Origin: Rhodohalobacter sulfatireducens
GTDB lineage: Bacteria; Bacteroidota; Rhodothermia; Balneolales; Balneolaceae
Length of the DNA stretch: 64,000 nt
Assembly: GCF_022012475.1 (NCBI RefSeq)
Contig: NZ_JAKLWS010000018.1
Location: 1 to 64,000 of the forward strand
Direction of reading: 5' to 3'
Shown: positions 54,619 through 62,828 of the stretch, one piece after another
How the letters are laid out: each line of letters begins with the position of its first letter
Position numbering within the stretch: the stretch's first letter is position 1
Notes under the pieces: generated by a model
The model's database searches: none
Told to the model about the DNA's origin: nothing
Seen by the model: only the letters and a program-made list of their open reading frames with translations
Translations under genes and position numbers: made by a program

Positions 54619-57180
54619 ATGAGAAACGCGGTACGATGTGCGTGGCTGGCTGCAATTTCTATTTTTGTAATGTTTTTAGGCTTGTCTTGTTCAAGTAATT
54701 CATCAACTACCTATTCCATCGAGGGATCCGTAACTCCAACTGAAGCCGGAAGTGTAACACCCGCCACCGGTGAATATGATGAGGGTGCAGATGTTGAGAT
54801 CCAGGCCGAAGCCAATGAAACTTGGATGTTCTCATCGTGGGAAGGAGATGTTTCCGGTACAGAAAACCCGATTATTATAACGGTTGACGATGATATGGTG
54901 TTTACGGCGATCTTTGAAAAATTGCAGTATCCGCTGGATATAACCGCAGAAGGTGGCGGGTCTGTTGAAGAGAATATCGTAGAGTCGAAAATGAAGGATT
55001 ATGAAATAGGAACACAAGTAGAACTCAATGCCGTTGCCGATAAAGGTTGGGTATTTGTTGAATGGCAGGGCGACCTTACCGGAAGTGAAAATCCCCAAAC
55101 CCTCAATATGGACGATTCAAAGAGCGTAACAGCCGTCTTCGAGCGAAAGAATTATCCGCTCACAATTTCCACGGAAGGCGAGGGTAATGTTTCTGAAGAA
55201 GTGGTTGAAGAGCCCGCCAAGGATTACGCGTATGAAACTGTAGTTGAACTCACTGCAAATCCTTCAGAGGGATGGGAGTTTGCCCGGTGGGAAGGTGACC
55301 TCGAAGGCACAGACAATCCAGCAGAGATTACAATCGATACCGAGAAAGAAGTAACGGCCGTATTTGAACGTGAGGGATATGAGTTGACCGTTAATGTGAC
55401 CGGGGAGGGAAGTGTAAATGAGGAGTTGATAGATGACGCCTCGAAGACATCCTATCCATTTGATTCTGTTGTTGAGTTAACCGCTGAACCGGCCGATGGT
55501 TGGACATTTGTTGAATGGCAGGGAGATTTAAGTGGTGATGAGAATCCTGAAGAAATTACTATGGATGAAAGCAAAGAGGTTACTGCAGTATTTGAGCGCA
55601 GGGACTATGCTTTGAATATAAATACTGACGGGGAGGGATCTGTAAATGAAGAAGTAGTTGAAGAACCTGCCAAGGATTATACTTATGAAACAGTCGTAGA
55701 ATTGACTGCAAACCCGGCCGATGGCTGGAACTTTGCACGCTGGGAAGGAGATCTCGATGGAAGTGATAATCCTCAGCAGATTACAGTTGATGAAGAGAAA
55801 ACAGTAACGGCTGTTTTTGAAAGAGAAACGTATGAATTGACCGTAGAAACAAATGGCCAGGGTAGTGTAAATGAAGAGAAGATAGACCAGGCAAAAACTT
55901 CATATGGATATAACAGCATTGTTGAACTGACAGCAGAGCCTGATGAAGGCTGGGAGTTCGATAAATGGCAGGGAGATCTATCAGGTAATGATAATCCCGA
56001 GCAGATAACTATTGATGAGGATAAAAACGTGACGGCCGTATTTGTTGAAGCAGAATACGAACTTGATTTATTAAAACAAGGTGACGGCGAAGGTGATATC
56101 GTTGTTGACCCGGATAAGGATTTCTATAACCATGGGGATGAGATTGAGTTAACCGCAAATCCGGATGGGACTTCTGAATTTGACGAATGGGATGGAGATA
56201 TCTCAGGCACTGAAAATCCCAAGACAGTAACCGTAACCAGCGATCTTGAAATTATTGCCATATTTGGTGGGCCCCCTGAGATTGAAACTGCCGATTGGAG
56301 TGATATGCGCGTCACTTCCGTAACCAGTGGAGGTGAAGTAACGGATGACGGTGGTTTTGAAGTGACTGAACGGGGAGTGTGCTGGAGTCAAGACGAAAAT
56401 CCTATCTTGTCAGATAGTTGCACAAATGACGGCAGTGGAACAGGTTCTTTTGAAAGTGATATCACGGGTCTTTCACAGGCTTTTACCTACTATGTAAGGG
56501 CATACGCTACAAATCAAGCTGGCACCTCATACGGTGACCAAATAGAATTGAAAGCCGGCTATATTTCTCACGGATTTATAAACGGTTTAACGCCAAGTAA
56601 TGATTCCAAATTTGAGAATCGGTCTTATAAACTTGTGAAATCTGAATGGAAAGGCGGTGTAGATAAAATCTGGATTGAAAAAAATCTGGGAGCTTCAACT
56701 GCTGTCAAAAGTGCCACTGATAATAACCCTAATGGAGCTGGATGGTATTTTCAGTTCAATAGAAAACAGGGATATTATCACGATGGAAGCAATCTGGTAC
56801 CGAATGGTGATTGGGAATCTGGTCAAAACCAGAAAACTGACTGGCAGATCGAGAATGATCCATGTAGAATAGCGTTTGGTGGAAACTGGCGGATTCCTAC
56901 CCAACAGGAGTGGGCAGATTTTAGAAATGCACCTGCAAGCGATGATGGTATGAGCAGTGGCAACCTGTCTGATGCCTTCGATTCTTTACTGCGAATTCAT
57001 GGAGCTGGAGTTATAACAGTAGGCGGTGATCTAAACGATCGTGGCAATACCGGTTTACTGTGGACCAGCGATACAGCTGATAGCAATGACGGTACATTTA
57101 TATGGATTGCCGGATCTGGAAGTGTAATGGATGCCGGGCCAAAAGGTGGCGGAACTCCATTAAGATGCGTGAAAGACTAA
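54619..57180 (+). CDS. Surface lipoprotein with seven InlB-type repeats, Fn3-like and FISUMP-like domains
   Basis: This is an 853-residue protein with a lipoprotein signal (FLGLSC, Cys24). Seven divergent InlB B-type repeats of about 75 residues begin at residues 32, 104, 179, 254, 330, 405 and 480. Each has a Y-x-L start, a VELTANP strand, W-x-F-x2-W-x-GDL and a VTAVFE end. A Fn3-like domain (about 556-650, VTSVTSGGEVTDDGGFEVTERGVCWS) and a FISUMP-type C-terminal domain (about 655-853, GGNWRIPTQQEWADF, GTPLRCVKD) follow. It is very acidic. An adhesive or stalk role is likely. It stands between two terminators, so it is a single-gene unit. Confidence 0.87.
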   Translation: MRNAVRCAWLAAISIFVMFLGLSCSSNSSTTYSIEGSVTPTEAGSVTPATGEYDEGADVEIQAEANETWMFSSWEGDVSGTENPIIITVDDDMVFTAIFEKLQYPLDITAEGGGSVEENIVESKMKDYEIGTQVELNAVADKGWVFVEWQGDLTGSENPQTLNMDDSKSVTAVFERKNYPLTISTEGEGNVSEEVVEEPAKDYAYETVVELTANPSEGWEFARWEGDLEGTDNPAEITIDTEKEVTAVFEREGYELTVNVTGEGSVNEELIDDASKTSYPFDSVVELTAEPADGWTFVEWQGDLSGDENPEEITMDESKEVTAVFERRDYALNINTDGEGSVNEEVVEEPAKDYTYETVVELTANPADGWNFARWEGDLDGSDNPQQITVDEEKTVTAVFERETYELTVETNGQGSVNEEKIDQAKTSYGYNSIVELTAEPDEGWEFDKWQGDLSGNDNPEQITIDEDKNVTAVFVEAEYELDLLKQGDGEGDIVVDPDKDFYNHGDEIELTANPDGTSEFDEWDGDISGTENPKTVTVTSDLEIIAIFGGPPEIETADWSDMRVTSVTSGGEVTDDGGFEVTERGVCWSQDENPILSDSCTNDGSGTGSFESDITGLSQAFTYYVRAYATNQAGTSYGDQIELKAGYISHGFINGLTPSNDSKFENRSYKLVKSEWKGGVDKIWIEKNLGASTAVKSATDNNPNGAGWYFQFNRKQGYYHDGSNLVPNGDWESGQNQKTDWQIENDPCRIAFGGNWRIPTQQEWADFRNAPASDDGMSSGNLSDAFDSLLRIHGAGVITVGGDLNDRGNTGLLWTSDTADSNDGTFIWIAGSGSVMDAGPKGGGTPLRCVKD

Positions 57181-57204
57181 AGGTAATTTCATCCTGAAAA
57201 TCTC

Positions 57205-57247
57205 AAAAAGCACAGCTACCGAAAGGTGAAAGGTGGCTGTGCTTTTT
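57205..57247. terminator. Bidirectional terminator between convergent genes
   Basis: AAAAAGCACAGC (57205-57216) is the exact complement of 57236-57247 (GCTGTGCTTTTT) across a 19-base loop. A-tract and T-tract on either side let it work in both directions. It sits between the repeat-lipoprotein gene and the leftward membrane-protein gene, and its last base starts the latter's stop codon. Confidence 0.93.
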
Positions 57248-57636
57248 CATCTATTTTTTGATCCGCTTTTCTTAATTCCCACCCAAAGCAAAGACCCGAG
57301 TCCGCCTGATGCAATTCCGGCAAGTAAAGCAATGAAAAGAGAGAGCTCAAAACGCGACTGTACATAGCTCGATATTAGGATGGAGCTTACAAAATGAATA
57401 ACAACGGCAATAACGTATCCTATTGCAAAACATCCCACCATATCACGGATATTCAGATTTACAATAAAACGAACAATAAGAGAGGCGAATATTCCAATAG
57501 CAATCCAGATTATTAAAAATTCTGTCTCAGTGAAATCTATTTGCCGAGTTTTTGACGTCCAAAGGGGTATACCAGCACCAATCGAAGAAATTAAAATTGT
57601 AACTAATCTATAATTATGTCTTGTAGATTCAAGCAT
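57247..57636 (-). CDS. Small four-helix membrane protein, unknown
   Basis: This is a 129-residue protein with four predicted TM segments: about 10-28, 38-60, 68-92 and 99-121. Its short basic tail is KKSGSKNR. Glycine-rich AGIASGGLGSLLWVG in helix 4 suggests tight packing. I recognise no family. The terminator shared with the convergent lipoprotein gene, and the complete TM pattern, support it as a real gene. Its neighbours give no clue to function. Confidence 0.65.
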   Translation of the reverse strand: MLESTRHNYRLVTILISSIGAGIPLWTSKTRQIDFTETEFLIIWIAIGIFASLIVRFIVNLNIRDMVGCFAIGYVIAVVIHFVSSILISSYVQSRFELSLFIALLAGIASGGLGSLLWVGIKKSGSKNR

Positions 57637-57897
57637 ATATTAATTTTAAAATGAATGGATAAATACAATGTTTTACTTAAAAACGTGTTATTTAATATTG
57701 AGTAGATATACTAAGAGACTAAATTTTTTGAAAACTGTATATTTTTCTATTAAATCTTTTATTTAGTTAAGATAATTATAATTTTCAGCTATTGAATTAG
57801 CTGAAAGAAAATATTAGTTTCTTTTTCCTAAATGAATTATCGATTTTAGATTGTTAAAATATTTTAAAGTATAAAACTATAGAGATTTTTGTTTGCC
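57637..57897. promoter_or_regulatory. AT-rich divergent region with a 9-bp hairpin
   Basis: This region of about 260 bases separates two divergent small genes. TTTCAGCTA (57783-57791) pairs perfectly with TAGCTGAAA (57798-57806) over a 6-base loop. The surrounding sequence is markedly more AT-rich than its neighbours. It should contain both promoters, and the hairpin could be an operator or leader structure for the gene at 57898. Confidence 0.4.
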
Positions 57898-58149
57898 ATG
57901 AATATTAAGTTTGTAAAAAGATCACAAATAAAATCAAGCAAGAGAAGAGCTTCAAAATTCAAACCATTGATGGATGCTTTGGATAAGTTAGAGCCCGGTG
58001 GGCAGGCTGTTGAGGTTTCTTATTCAAATGATAAGAGTGTAAACTCAATGAGAACAGCGGTTTACCAATATAACCAAGAGAATAATGTAAAAATCAGGAG
58101 CGGTAAAGACGCTTCCAACAAAAAAATATACTTTTACAGAGAAAAATAG
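57898..58149 (+). CDS. Small basic protein, unknown
   Basis: This is an 83-residue lysine-rich protein starting at ATG 57898; TTG 57889 is a less likely alternative. The N-terminal third (KFVKRSQIKSSKRRASKFKPLMDALDKL) is strongly basic. The remainder (GGQAVEVSYSNDKSVNSMRTAVYQYNQENNVKIRSGKD) has an alpha/beta pattern and ends KKIYFYREK. This resembles small DNA-binding or phage-derived proteins, but I cannot name a family. It lies in a locally AT-rich stretch, unlike its neighbours, which may indicate horizontal origin. Confidence 0.6.
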   Translation: MNIKFVKRSQIKSSKRRASKFKPLMDALDKLEPGGQAVEVSYSNDKSVNSMRTAVYQYNQENNVKIRSGKDASNKKIYFYREK

Positions 58150-58189
58150 ATCTATTCCTTTACTCTATAAAAATACAATCCTTTACATC

Positions 58190-60547
58190 TTAAAAAACTT
58201 TTTCAAAAAGTATCCCCTGAGAAATTGAGAGTCTAATGGGTTGATCAATCTCTCGCGCTCTTACAGATGGCGTAGCTATTGCCGCCTCCCACATGCCCGG
58301 GTTTGTAATGGGCAGATCGAGCTTAGTAGGAGTGATTTGTCGCGACTGACCTTCCATGTTCGCGAGAAATACAATCTCTTTACCTGTATCTATATTTCTG
58401 CGATATCCGTAGTAGATAACGGCCCCTTCGACCGGCTCCCTGAACTTCAGAAAATCAGATGATTGAAAATTATTATTCAACCATGGATTTTTAAGTCGAA
58501 ACTGGCGGGTTTGGTAATTAAAATTCGCTTTCTTTGAATCCATGTAATCTGCCTGCATATCTGCATTGCAGTATTCGTAGATATCCCCCATCCAGGCCCA
58601 GGCGTATTCATTCAGCTTCTCCAGCGTCCACTCTTCCGGATTGAATGCAGGTTTGGTTTGATTAATTAATTCTACAATGTTTTCAGGGTTGTAGTCGGTT
58701 ATCTTCACAAAGTTGAGAAGAGACTTGGCAAACCTCCGGAGGTCTTCAAGTTTTCTGAATCCAAGGTTTTTAAGTTTTTTGAAGAAGCGTGAATTTCGAT
58801 ACTCCACATCTGTAATTTGCCACTCCGTAAAGTAGGCCTCTTCTGCTGCGATTTTTATAGCAAATTCTGTATCTGTATTTCTGAAAAAACTCCAGGGGGT
58901 ATTTCCAAGTGCCTGTACAAAATCCATTGGAACACCGGGTAAAAAGGAATTCATCAACAATGTAGTGGAAGGATTGTTATATGCGTTAATCATTACCATT
59001 TTCAGGGAGTTTCCAAGCAGGAAATTTACATTTACTGTTTTGGGGTCGGCCTGGATTCCCCGGCGCATTGTATCGTGATTGGCATATCCGCTGATCCATT
59101 TCTCGCCATAGTCGAAATGTTCTTTAATTCTCCACCACTTAGATACCCAGTAGGTGTAATCATAGGGAGTGTTATAGGCAAAAATCATGGGCGACCACTG
59201 GAACGGGTGTTTCTGTTTTTCCGTAATTACACGGTACGTACAAGCCAGTTCCCAATCAGTTCGAGGCCAGGGTCGTCCATCCTCAAAAATCATCCATGGC
59301 TTATAGTCTACATCGGCAACGGACTGCTCAACGTTACTCATCTCCTTCAGGAAATCGTCATCATAATAGACTTCATCCTGTTCTTCAACGTAGTATTTGA
59401 AATCATGGGCGCTGTCAACACGAATTCCATCAAAGCCCCAGTTCATTTTACGGCGTTGCATTTCAAGAATCATCGCCCGTAGCAGCGGGTGTTTGAAATC
59501 TAAATTTTGTCCATAAATGTTAGGTCCTGCAAAACACTCATCAGGAAGAAGGTCTAATGCTTGGTTATCGGCATGGCCGTACACTACATCCAATACTACC
59601 TTGATAGGGCCTGTGGGGAACATATGGAGCGTTTCAATCAAATCCAGCAGTTCATGCGGCCGTCCTGTAGAAAGAATTGAGGGGTTTACGGCAGCTGCAC
59701 CGAAAATTACCACATCATACCCCCAGTTCATCACATTTGGTTTACGAAGGTGTAGTGTAATTTCTGAACCGTTTTCTTCGGGGGTTTGAATAGGATTCCA
59801 AAACAGATGCGCTTCGGGATGTTCAATAACCGGGTCAACCGGCATCAACTCAACACCATCAAACCCGATGAGGTTTTTTTCATCCGGTGAGAGATCTTCG
59901 CCATTTTCCACTGCGGCTGCAATCTGCTTATATCGTTTGGCAAGTGAGTCGAGAGTACCATCCATTGTAGCGGTACCGGTATGGATTTCCAACAGGTTTG
60001 TAGAGGGCCCCAGCCTGTTGTCATCAAGAGATAAAAAACTTGAAGCGAGATTTTCGAAATATTCTTTATCTTCGCGATTTCCAAGAACCTTGTTAATATC
60101 ATAAACTTCAGCAGGGGCATGAATACCGTATGGCATAGACCATGCCATGGGATCCAAGACAACCGTTTCCTCCCCCTTTTCATCTTGCAGGATAAACTGG
60201 TAAAAAGCGCCGAATTGATCACGGTTTCCTGTGGGAAGGTTATTCATAACCACCAAAGAAAATTCGTTAATACAGGTTGTCTCAAACCGGTAATAAGTTA
60301 CATTGCAATGTTGCTCCGGTTTGTCAAATATCAAGTCGATTGATGGGAGATAAAATTCAATATAGACCTTCTCAGCATCTTTAATCTTTGGATGCCATAT
60401 AAGGAATGTAGTTTCCGGCCCATCAACATGGGCCCCCAGGTTTTTGGAAATTAACCCGGCATTTGCAGAGGTAACTCCCTTTCGGGTTTTTTGGTGAATT
60501 CGCTGCGAAAATTCATCTGTTTTTGTTTGGTTGACGGAGATATTCAT
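58190..60547 (-). CDS. GH13-family alpha-glycosidase (possibly glucosylglycerol hydrolase-like)
   Basis: This is a 785-residue cytoplasmic protein without a signal peptide. After an N-terminal beta domain (about 1-150) comes a GH13 (beta/alpha)8 barrel with the catalytic triad: Asp378 in WGFDGIRVDSAHDF, Glu422 in PWMIFEDGRPW and Asp492 in YANHDTMRRG. The usual VVxNH block appears as KVVLDVVYGHAD. Long insertions and the KPNVMNWGYDV block set it apart from ordinary amylases. A compatible-solute hydrolase such as glucosylglycerol hydrolase would suit a saline organism, but that is a guess. The GH13 fold and triad are clear. Confidence 0.8.
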   Translation of the reverse strand: MNISVNQTKTDEFSQRIHQKTRKGVTSANAGLISKNLGAHVDGPETTFLIWHPKIKDAEKVYIEFYLPSIDLIFDKPEQHCNVTYYRFETTCINEFSLVVMNNLPTGNRDQFGAFYQFILQDEKGEETVVLDPMAWSMPYGIHAPAEVYDINKVLGNREDKEYFENLASSFLSLDDNRLGPSTNLLEIHTGTATMDGTLDSLAKRYKQIAAAVENGEDLSPDEKNLIGFDGVELMPVDPVIEHPEAHLFWNPIQTPEENGSEITLHLRKPNVMNWGYDVVIFGAAAVNPSILSTGRPHELLDLIETLHMFPTGPIKVVLDVVYGHADNQALDLLPDECFAGPNIYGQNLDFKHPLLRAMILEMQRRKMNWGFDGIRVDSAHDFKYYVEEQDEVYYDDDFLKEMSNVEQSVADVDYKPWMIFEDGRPWPRTDWELACTYRVITEKQKHPFQWSPMIFAYNTPYDYTYWVSKWWRIKEHFDYGEKWISGYANHDTMRRGIQADPKTVNVNFLLGNSLKMVMINAYNNPSTTLLMNSFLPGVPMDFVQALGNTPWSFFRNTDTEFAIKIAAEEAYFTEWQITDVEYRNSRFFKKLKNLGFRKLEDLRRFAKSLLNFVKITDYNPENIVELINQTKPAFNPEEWTLEKLNEYAWAWMGDIYEYCNADMQADYMDSKKANFNYQTRQFRLKNPWLNNNFQSSDFLKFREPVEGAVIYYGYRRNIDTGKEIVFLANMEGQSRQITPTKLDLPITNPGMWEAAIATPSVRAREIDQPIRLSISQGILFEKVF

Positions 60548-60646
60548 ATCTAAAAGAGAATTAGATCAGTTGGTAGAACTCGCTTTACAAAATAAAGCAA
60601 GATTTAAGACAATAGTGTAGTTAATATAATAAAGGTTCGGAAAGCT

Positions 60647-61408
60647 CTAAGAAAAAGTCTCGTTTTGGATCCCTGCCCACTTAAGATAATGATTTCGAAC
60701 ATCATTAATATGGTCTTCAAGATTTTCCAGTTTCCAATCTGATGTATCAATTGCCGGATAAATATGTGCAGTACAGGTGCCAGACTTTGTGATTAAAAAA
60801 TCTTCTGTGCTGAGTTCCCGGTTTCCTTCAAAGTAGATCGGTACGATGGGATACTGAAGATCCATTGCCATGCGAAAAGGCCCTTTTTTGAATGGACCGA
60901 TTATGCCGGGATGCTTTCGAGATCCTTCCGGTGCCAGCATAACTGTGAGATTGTTTTTACGAATTCGTTGAACATTTTTTTTAAGAGTTTGTACCGCTTT
61001 GTCCGATTGTTTTCTCCGGATAAATACTTGACCGGTTAATCGGCCGAGAATGAAAAAAATAGGATTGTATTGTAACTCCCATTTCGCCACAAATCGTACA
61101 CGAGGCAGTCCTAACGCTAATATGGTTAATATATCGAGAGTTGAACTATGATTTATAATGTAAACAGCCGGTGCGGGAATTGGGTCAACATGCTTTTTTA
61201 TTTTGAAATTGATCCCGGCAACTTTTAAAACAGGAATGGCAACAGCCGGCGCAATTTTTTCCACTACAAAATTGGCCATCTTGCCAAAAGAGAGAATAAG
61301 CAGCAGAAGAATAATGGGTGTGAAAAAAATCAGAAGCAAAAAAAAGAGCAGGATAGATAGCAAGCTGCGAACATATTCTGTCGTCGTAAATTTTTGTTTG
61401 GCAGCCAT
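60647..61408 (-). CDS. plsC: 1-acyl-sn-glycerol-3-phosphate acyltransferase family protein
   Basis: This is a 253-residue membrane-bound acyltransferase. Two hydrophobic N-terminal segments (about 15-45) precede the PlsC domain, which has IINHSSTLDIL (catalytic His87 and Asp92, the HX4D motif), FVAKWELQYNP, FIRRKQSD, and APEGSRKHPGIIGPFKKG for substrate binding. It acylates lysophosphatidate to phosphatidate in phospholipid synthesis. It follows yraN by 67 bases on the same strand. Paralogues acting on other lysolipids exist, so plsC is the most probable but not certain identity. Confidence 0.88.
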   Translation of the reverse strand: MAAKQKFTTTEYVRSLLSILLFFLLLIFFTPIILLLLILSFGKMANFVVEKIAPAVAIPVLKVAGINFKIKKHVDPIPAPAVYIINHSSTLDILTILALGLPRVRFVAKWELQYNPIFFILGRLTGQVFIRRKQSDKAVQTLKKNVQRIRKNNLTVMLAPEGSRKHPGIIGPFKKGPFRMAMDLQYPIVPIYFEGNRELSTEDFLITKSGTCTAHIYPAIDTSDWKLENLEDHINDVRNHYLKWAGIQNETFS

Positions 61409-61475
61409 TTTTGCAATTCCTAACGGTTTACGGGATTAATATAGTACAAATAGCGGCGATGACAGGATTGCCCCT

Positions 61476-61838
61476 CTATCGAAAGGCATCTTCGAAGTGC
61501 GAGATTTCCGGGTCTTCATCCTTCTTTTGAACAATTGCAATTACATCAAAACGAACCACAGCTGTTTCCATTTTACGTTCGTAGGTCCATGCTTCGGCTG
61601 CTTTTTTAATGTTTGCTTCCTTCTTTGGAGTAACAAAGTCCTCCGGCCTGCCGAAATAGGTGTCACTCCTGAATTTTACTTCTACAAACACTATGAAATG
61701 CCCATCAGTAGCTACGATATCAACCTCGGCTTTTTCAAAAAAGTAATTTCGGTCGATAATAATCCAACCTTTGGACTCGAGATATTCCACAGCTAAATCT
61801 TCACCCTTATCCCCGATTTTCCGGTGACTTTTACTCAT
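61476..61838 (-). CDS. yraN: YraN family (UPF0102) endonuclease-fold protein
   Basis: This is a 120-residue protein with the restriction-endonuclease-like YraN fold: GDKGEDLAVEYLESKGWIIIDRNY, then EVDIVATDGHFIVFVEVKFR carrying the Asp and E-x-K catalytic residues, then VTPKKEANIKKAAEAW. The family is linked to Holliday-junction or DNA repair, but its role is poorly defined. It overlaps the upstream GbsR-like gene by 8 bases and is thus co-translated with it. Confidence 0.9.
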   Translation of the reverse strand: MSKSHRKIGDKGEDLAVEYLESKGWIIIDRNYFFEKAEVDIVATDGHFIVFVEVKFRSDTYFGRPEDFVTPKKEANIKKAAEAWTYERKMETAVVRFDVIAIVQKKDEDPEISHFEDAFR

Positions 61839-62430
61839 TTTCCTGTTCCTGAACCGGCTTATTTCCTTTGAGAGATTGATGGGCCTCTGCCAGTTTCACG
61901 AGATGCTTTAAAAAGGTAAGATTCTTTTTGTTGATATAGGGAAGCAATGCTTTCGTGAACCGGTCGAACATCTCAAGGAATTCTACAAAATTTTCAAGCC
62001 TCTCCTTGAATTCCGCTTCGAGAGGCTCCTCACTGCTGTCTTCCTGAAACATCTCAAGAGTTTCGGCCAGGTTTTGTTGAATCGGCTCAATTTCTCGCTG
62101 ATGCCGTTCACGAATCAGTATGGCTACAATGTTCCACACATCTTTTTCGGCGGTGTAAAAGTCGCGGCGTTCGCCTTTAAAATGAACTTTTTGTACCAAT
62201 TGCCAGTGCAGCAGGCTTCGCAGATTCATATTGGCATTTCCACGACTGATACTCAACTGCTGCATAATTGCATCGGTATCAAGAGGTTCACTCTCTGCGT
62301 ACAGCAAAGCGTGAATTTGTGCCATCGTCTTGTTAATTCCCCACGCAGAAGCCATCTCTCCCCACAGAAGTACAAACTGGTCAATTGCTTGTTGGTGAGA
62401 TTCAGATTTTGGGGAATCGTTCTCCTGCAC
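61831..62430 (-). CDS. GbsR/MarR-type transcriptional regulator
   Basis: This is a 199-residue regulator with a winged HTH in the N-terminal half (INKTMAQIHALLYAESEPLDTDAIMQQLSISRGNANMNLRSLLHWQLV) typical of GbsR-like MarR proteins, and a helical C-terminal region. GbsR members respond to choline or osmolytes and control glycine-betaine genes, but no such genes are here. It starts 2 bases after the FmdB-like gene ends and overlaps yraN, so it is the middle gene of a three-gene unit. Confidence 0.87.
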   Translation of the reverse strand: MQENDSPKSESHQQAIDQFVLLWGEMASAWGINKTMAQIHALLYAESEPLDTDAIMQQLSISRGNANMNLRSLLHWQLVQKVHFKGERRDFYTAEKDVWNIVAILIRERHQREIEPIQQNLAETLEMFQEDSSEEPLEAEFKERLENFVEFLEMFDRFTKALLPYINKKNLTFLKHLVKLAEAHQSLKGNKPVQEQENE

Positions 62431-62432
62431 GG

Positions 62433-62717
62433 TTACTCCTTGGAATCTTTGGTGTCTTTTTTAGCTGATGATTCCTTTGACTCGGACTTTTCTGAAGTTT
62501 CAGATTTTGGAGTCGATGTCCCGTTATTTTTATGAGAACCATTTTTATAGTCTGTAACGTACCAGCCGGTGCCCTTGTAAACAACTCCTCCGCCTCCGGA
62601 GATGATTCTTTTTACAGGTTGACCGGTTGTAGGACAAGTTTCAAGCGGGTCATCATTTATGCTTTGAGTGATTTCAAAGGTGGAACCGTCTTCTCGTTTG
62701 TATTCGTATGTTGGCAT
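62433..62717 (-). CDS. FmdB-like protein with a degenerate zinc ribbon
   Basis: This 94-residue protein begins with the FmdB start PTYEYKREDGSTFEITQSI, but the first Cys-x2-Cys is replaced (KRED). Only Cys28 of the second pair remains (CPTTGQPVKRI). The GGGGVVYKGTGWYVTDY strand typical of FmdB proteins follows, then a charged Ser/Lys tail of about 35 residues. It probably folds without zinc. FmdB-type proteins were named for control of formamidase and amidase genes, and most have no known function. It leads the unit with the GbsR-like regulator and yraN. Confidence 0.85.
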   Translation of the reverse strand: MPTYEYKREDGSTFEITQSINDDPLETCPTTGQPVKRIISGGGGVVYKGTGWYVTDYKNGSHKNNGTSTPKSETSEKSESKESSAKKDTKDSKE

Positions 62718-62828
62718 AGGTTAAATATCTTGTTAGAAAATTACGTGACTATATAAGCATAAAATATGCCAAAATTGATGAATCGCTCATCATGGCAGAT
62801 TTTTCAAAAGCCTACAAAGATAGTAACG

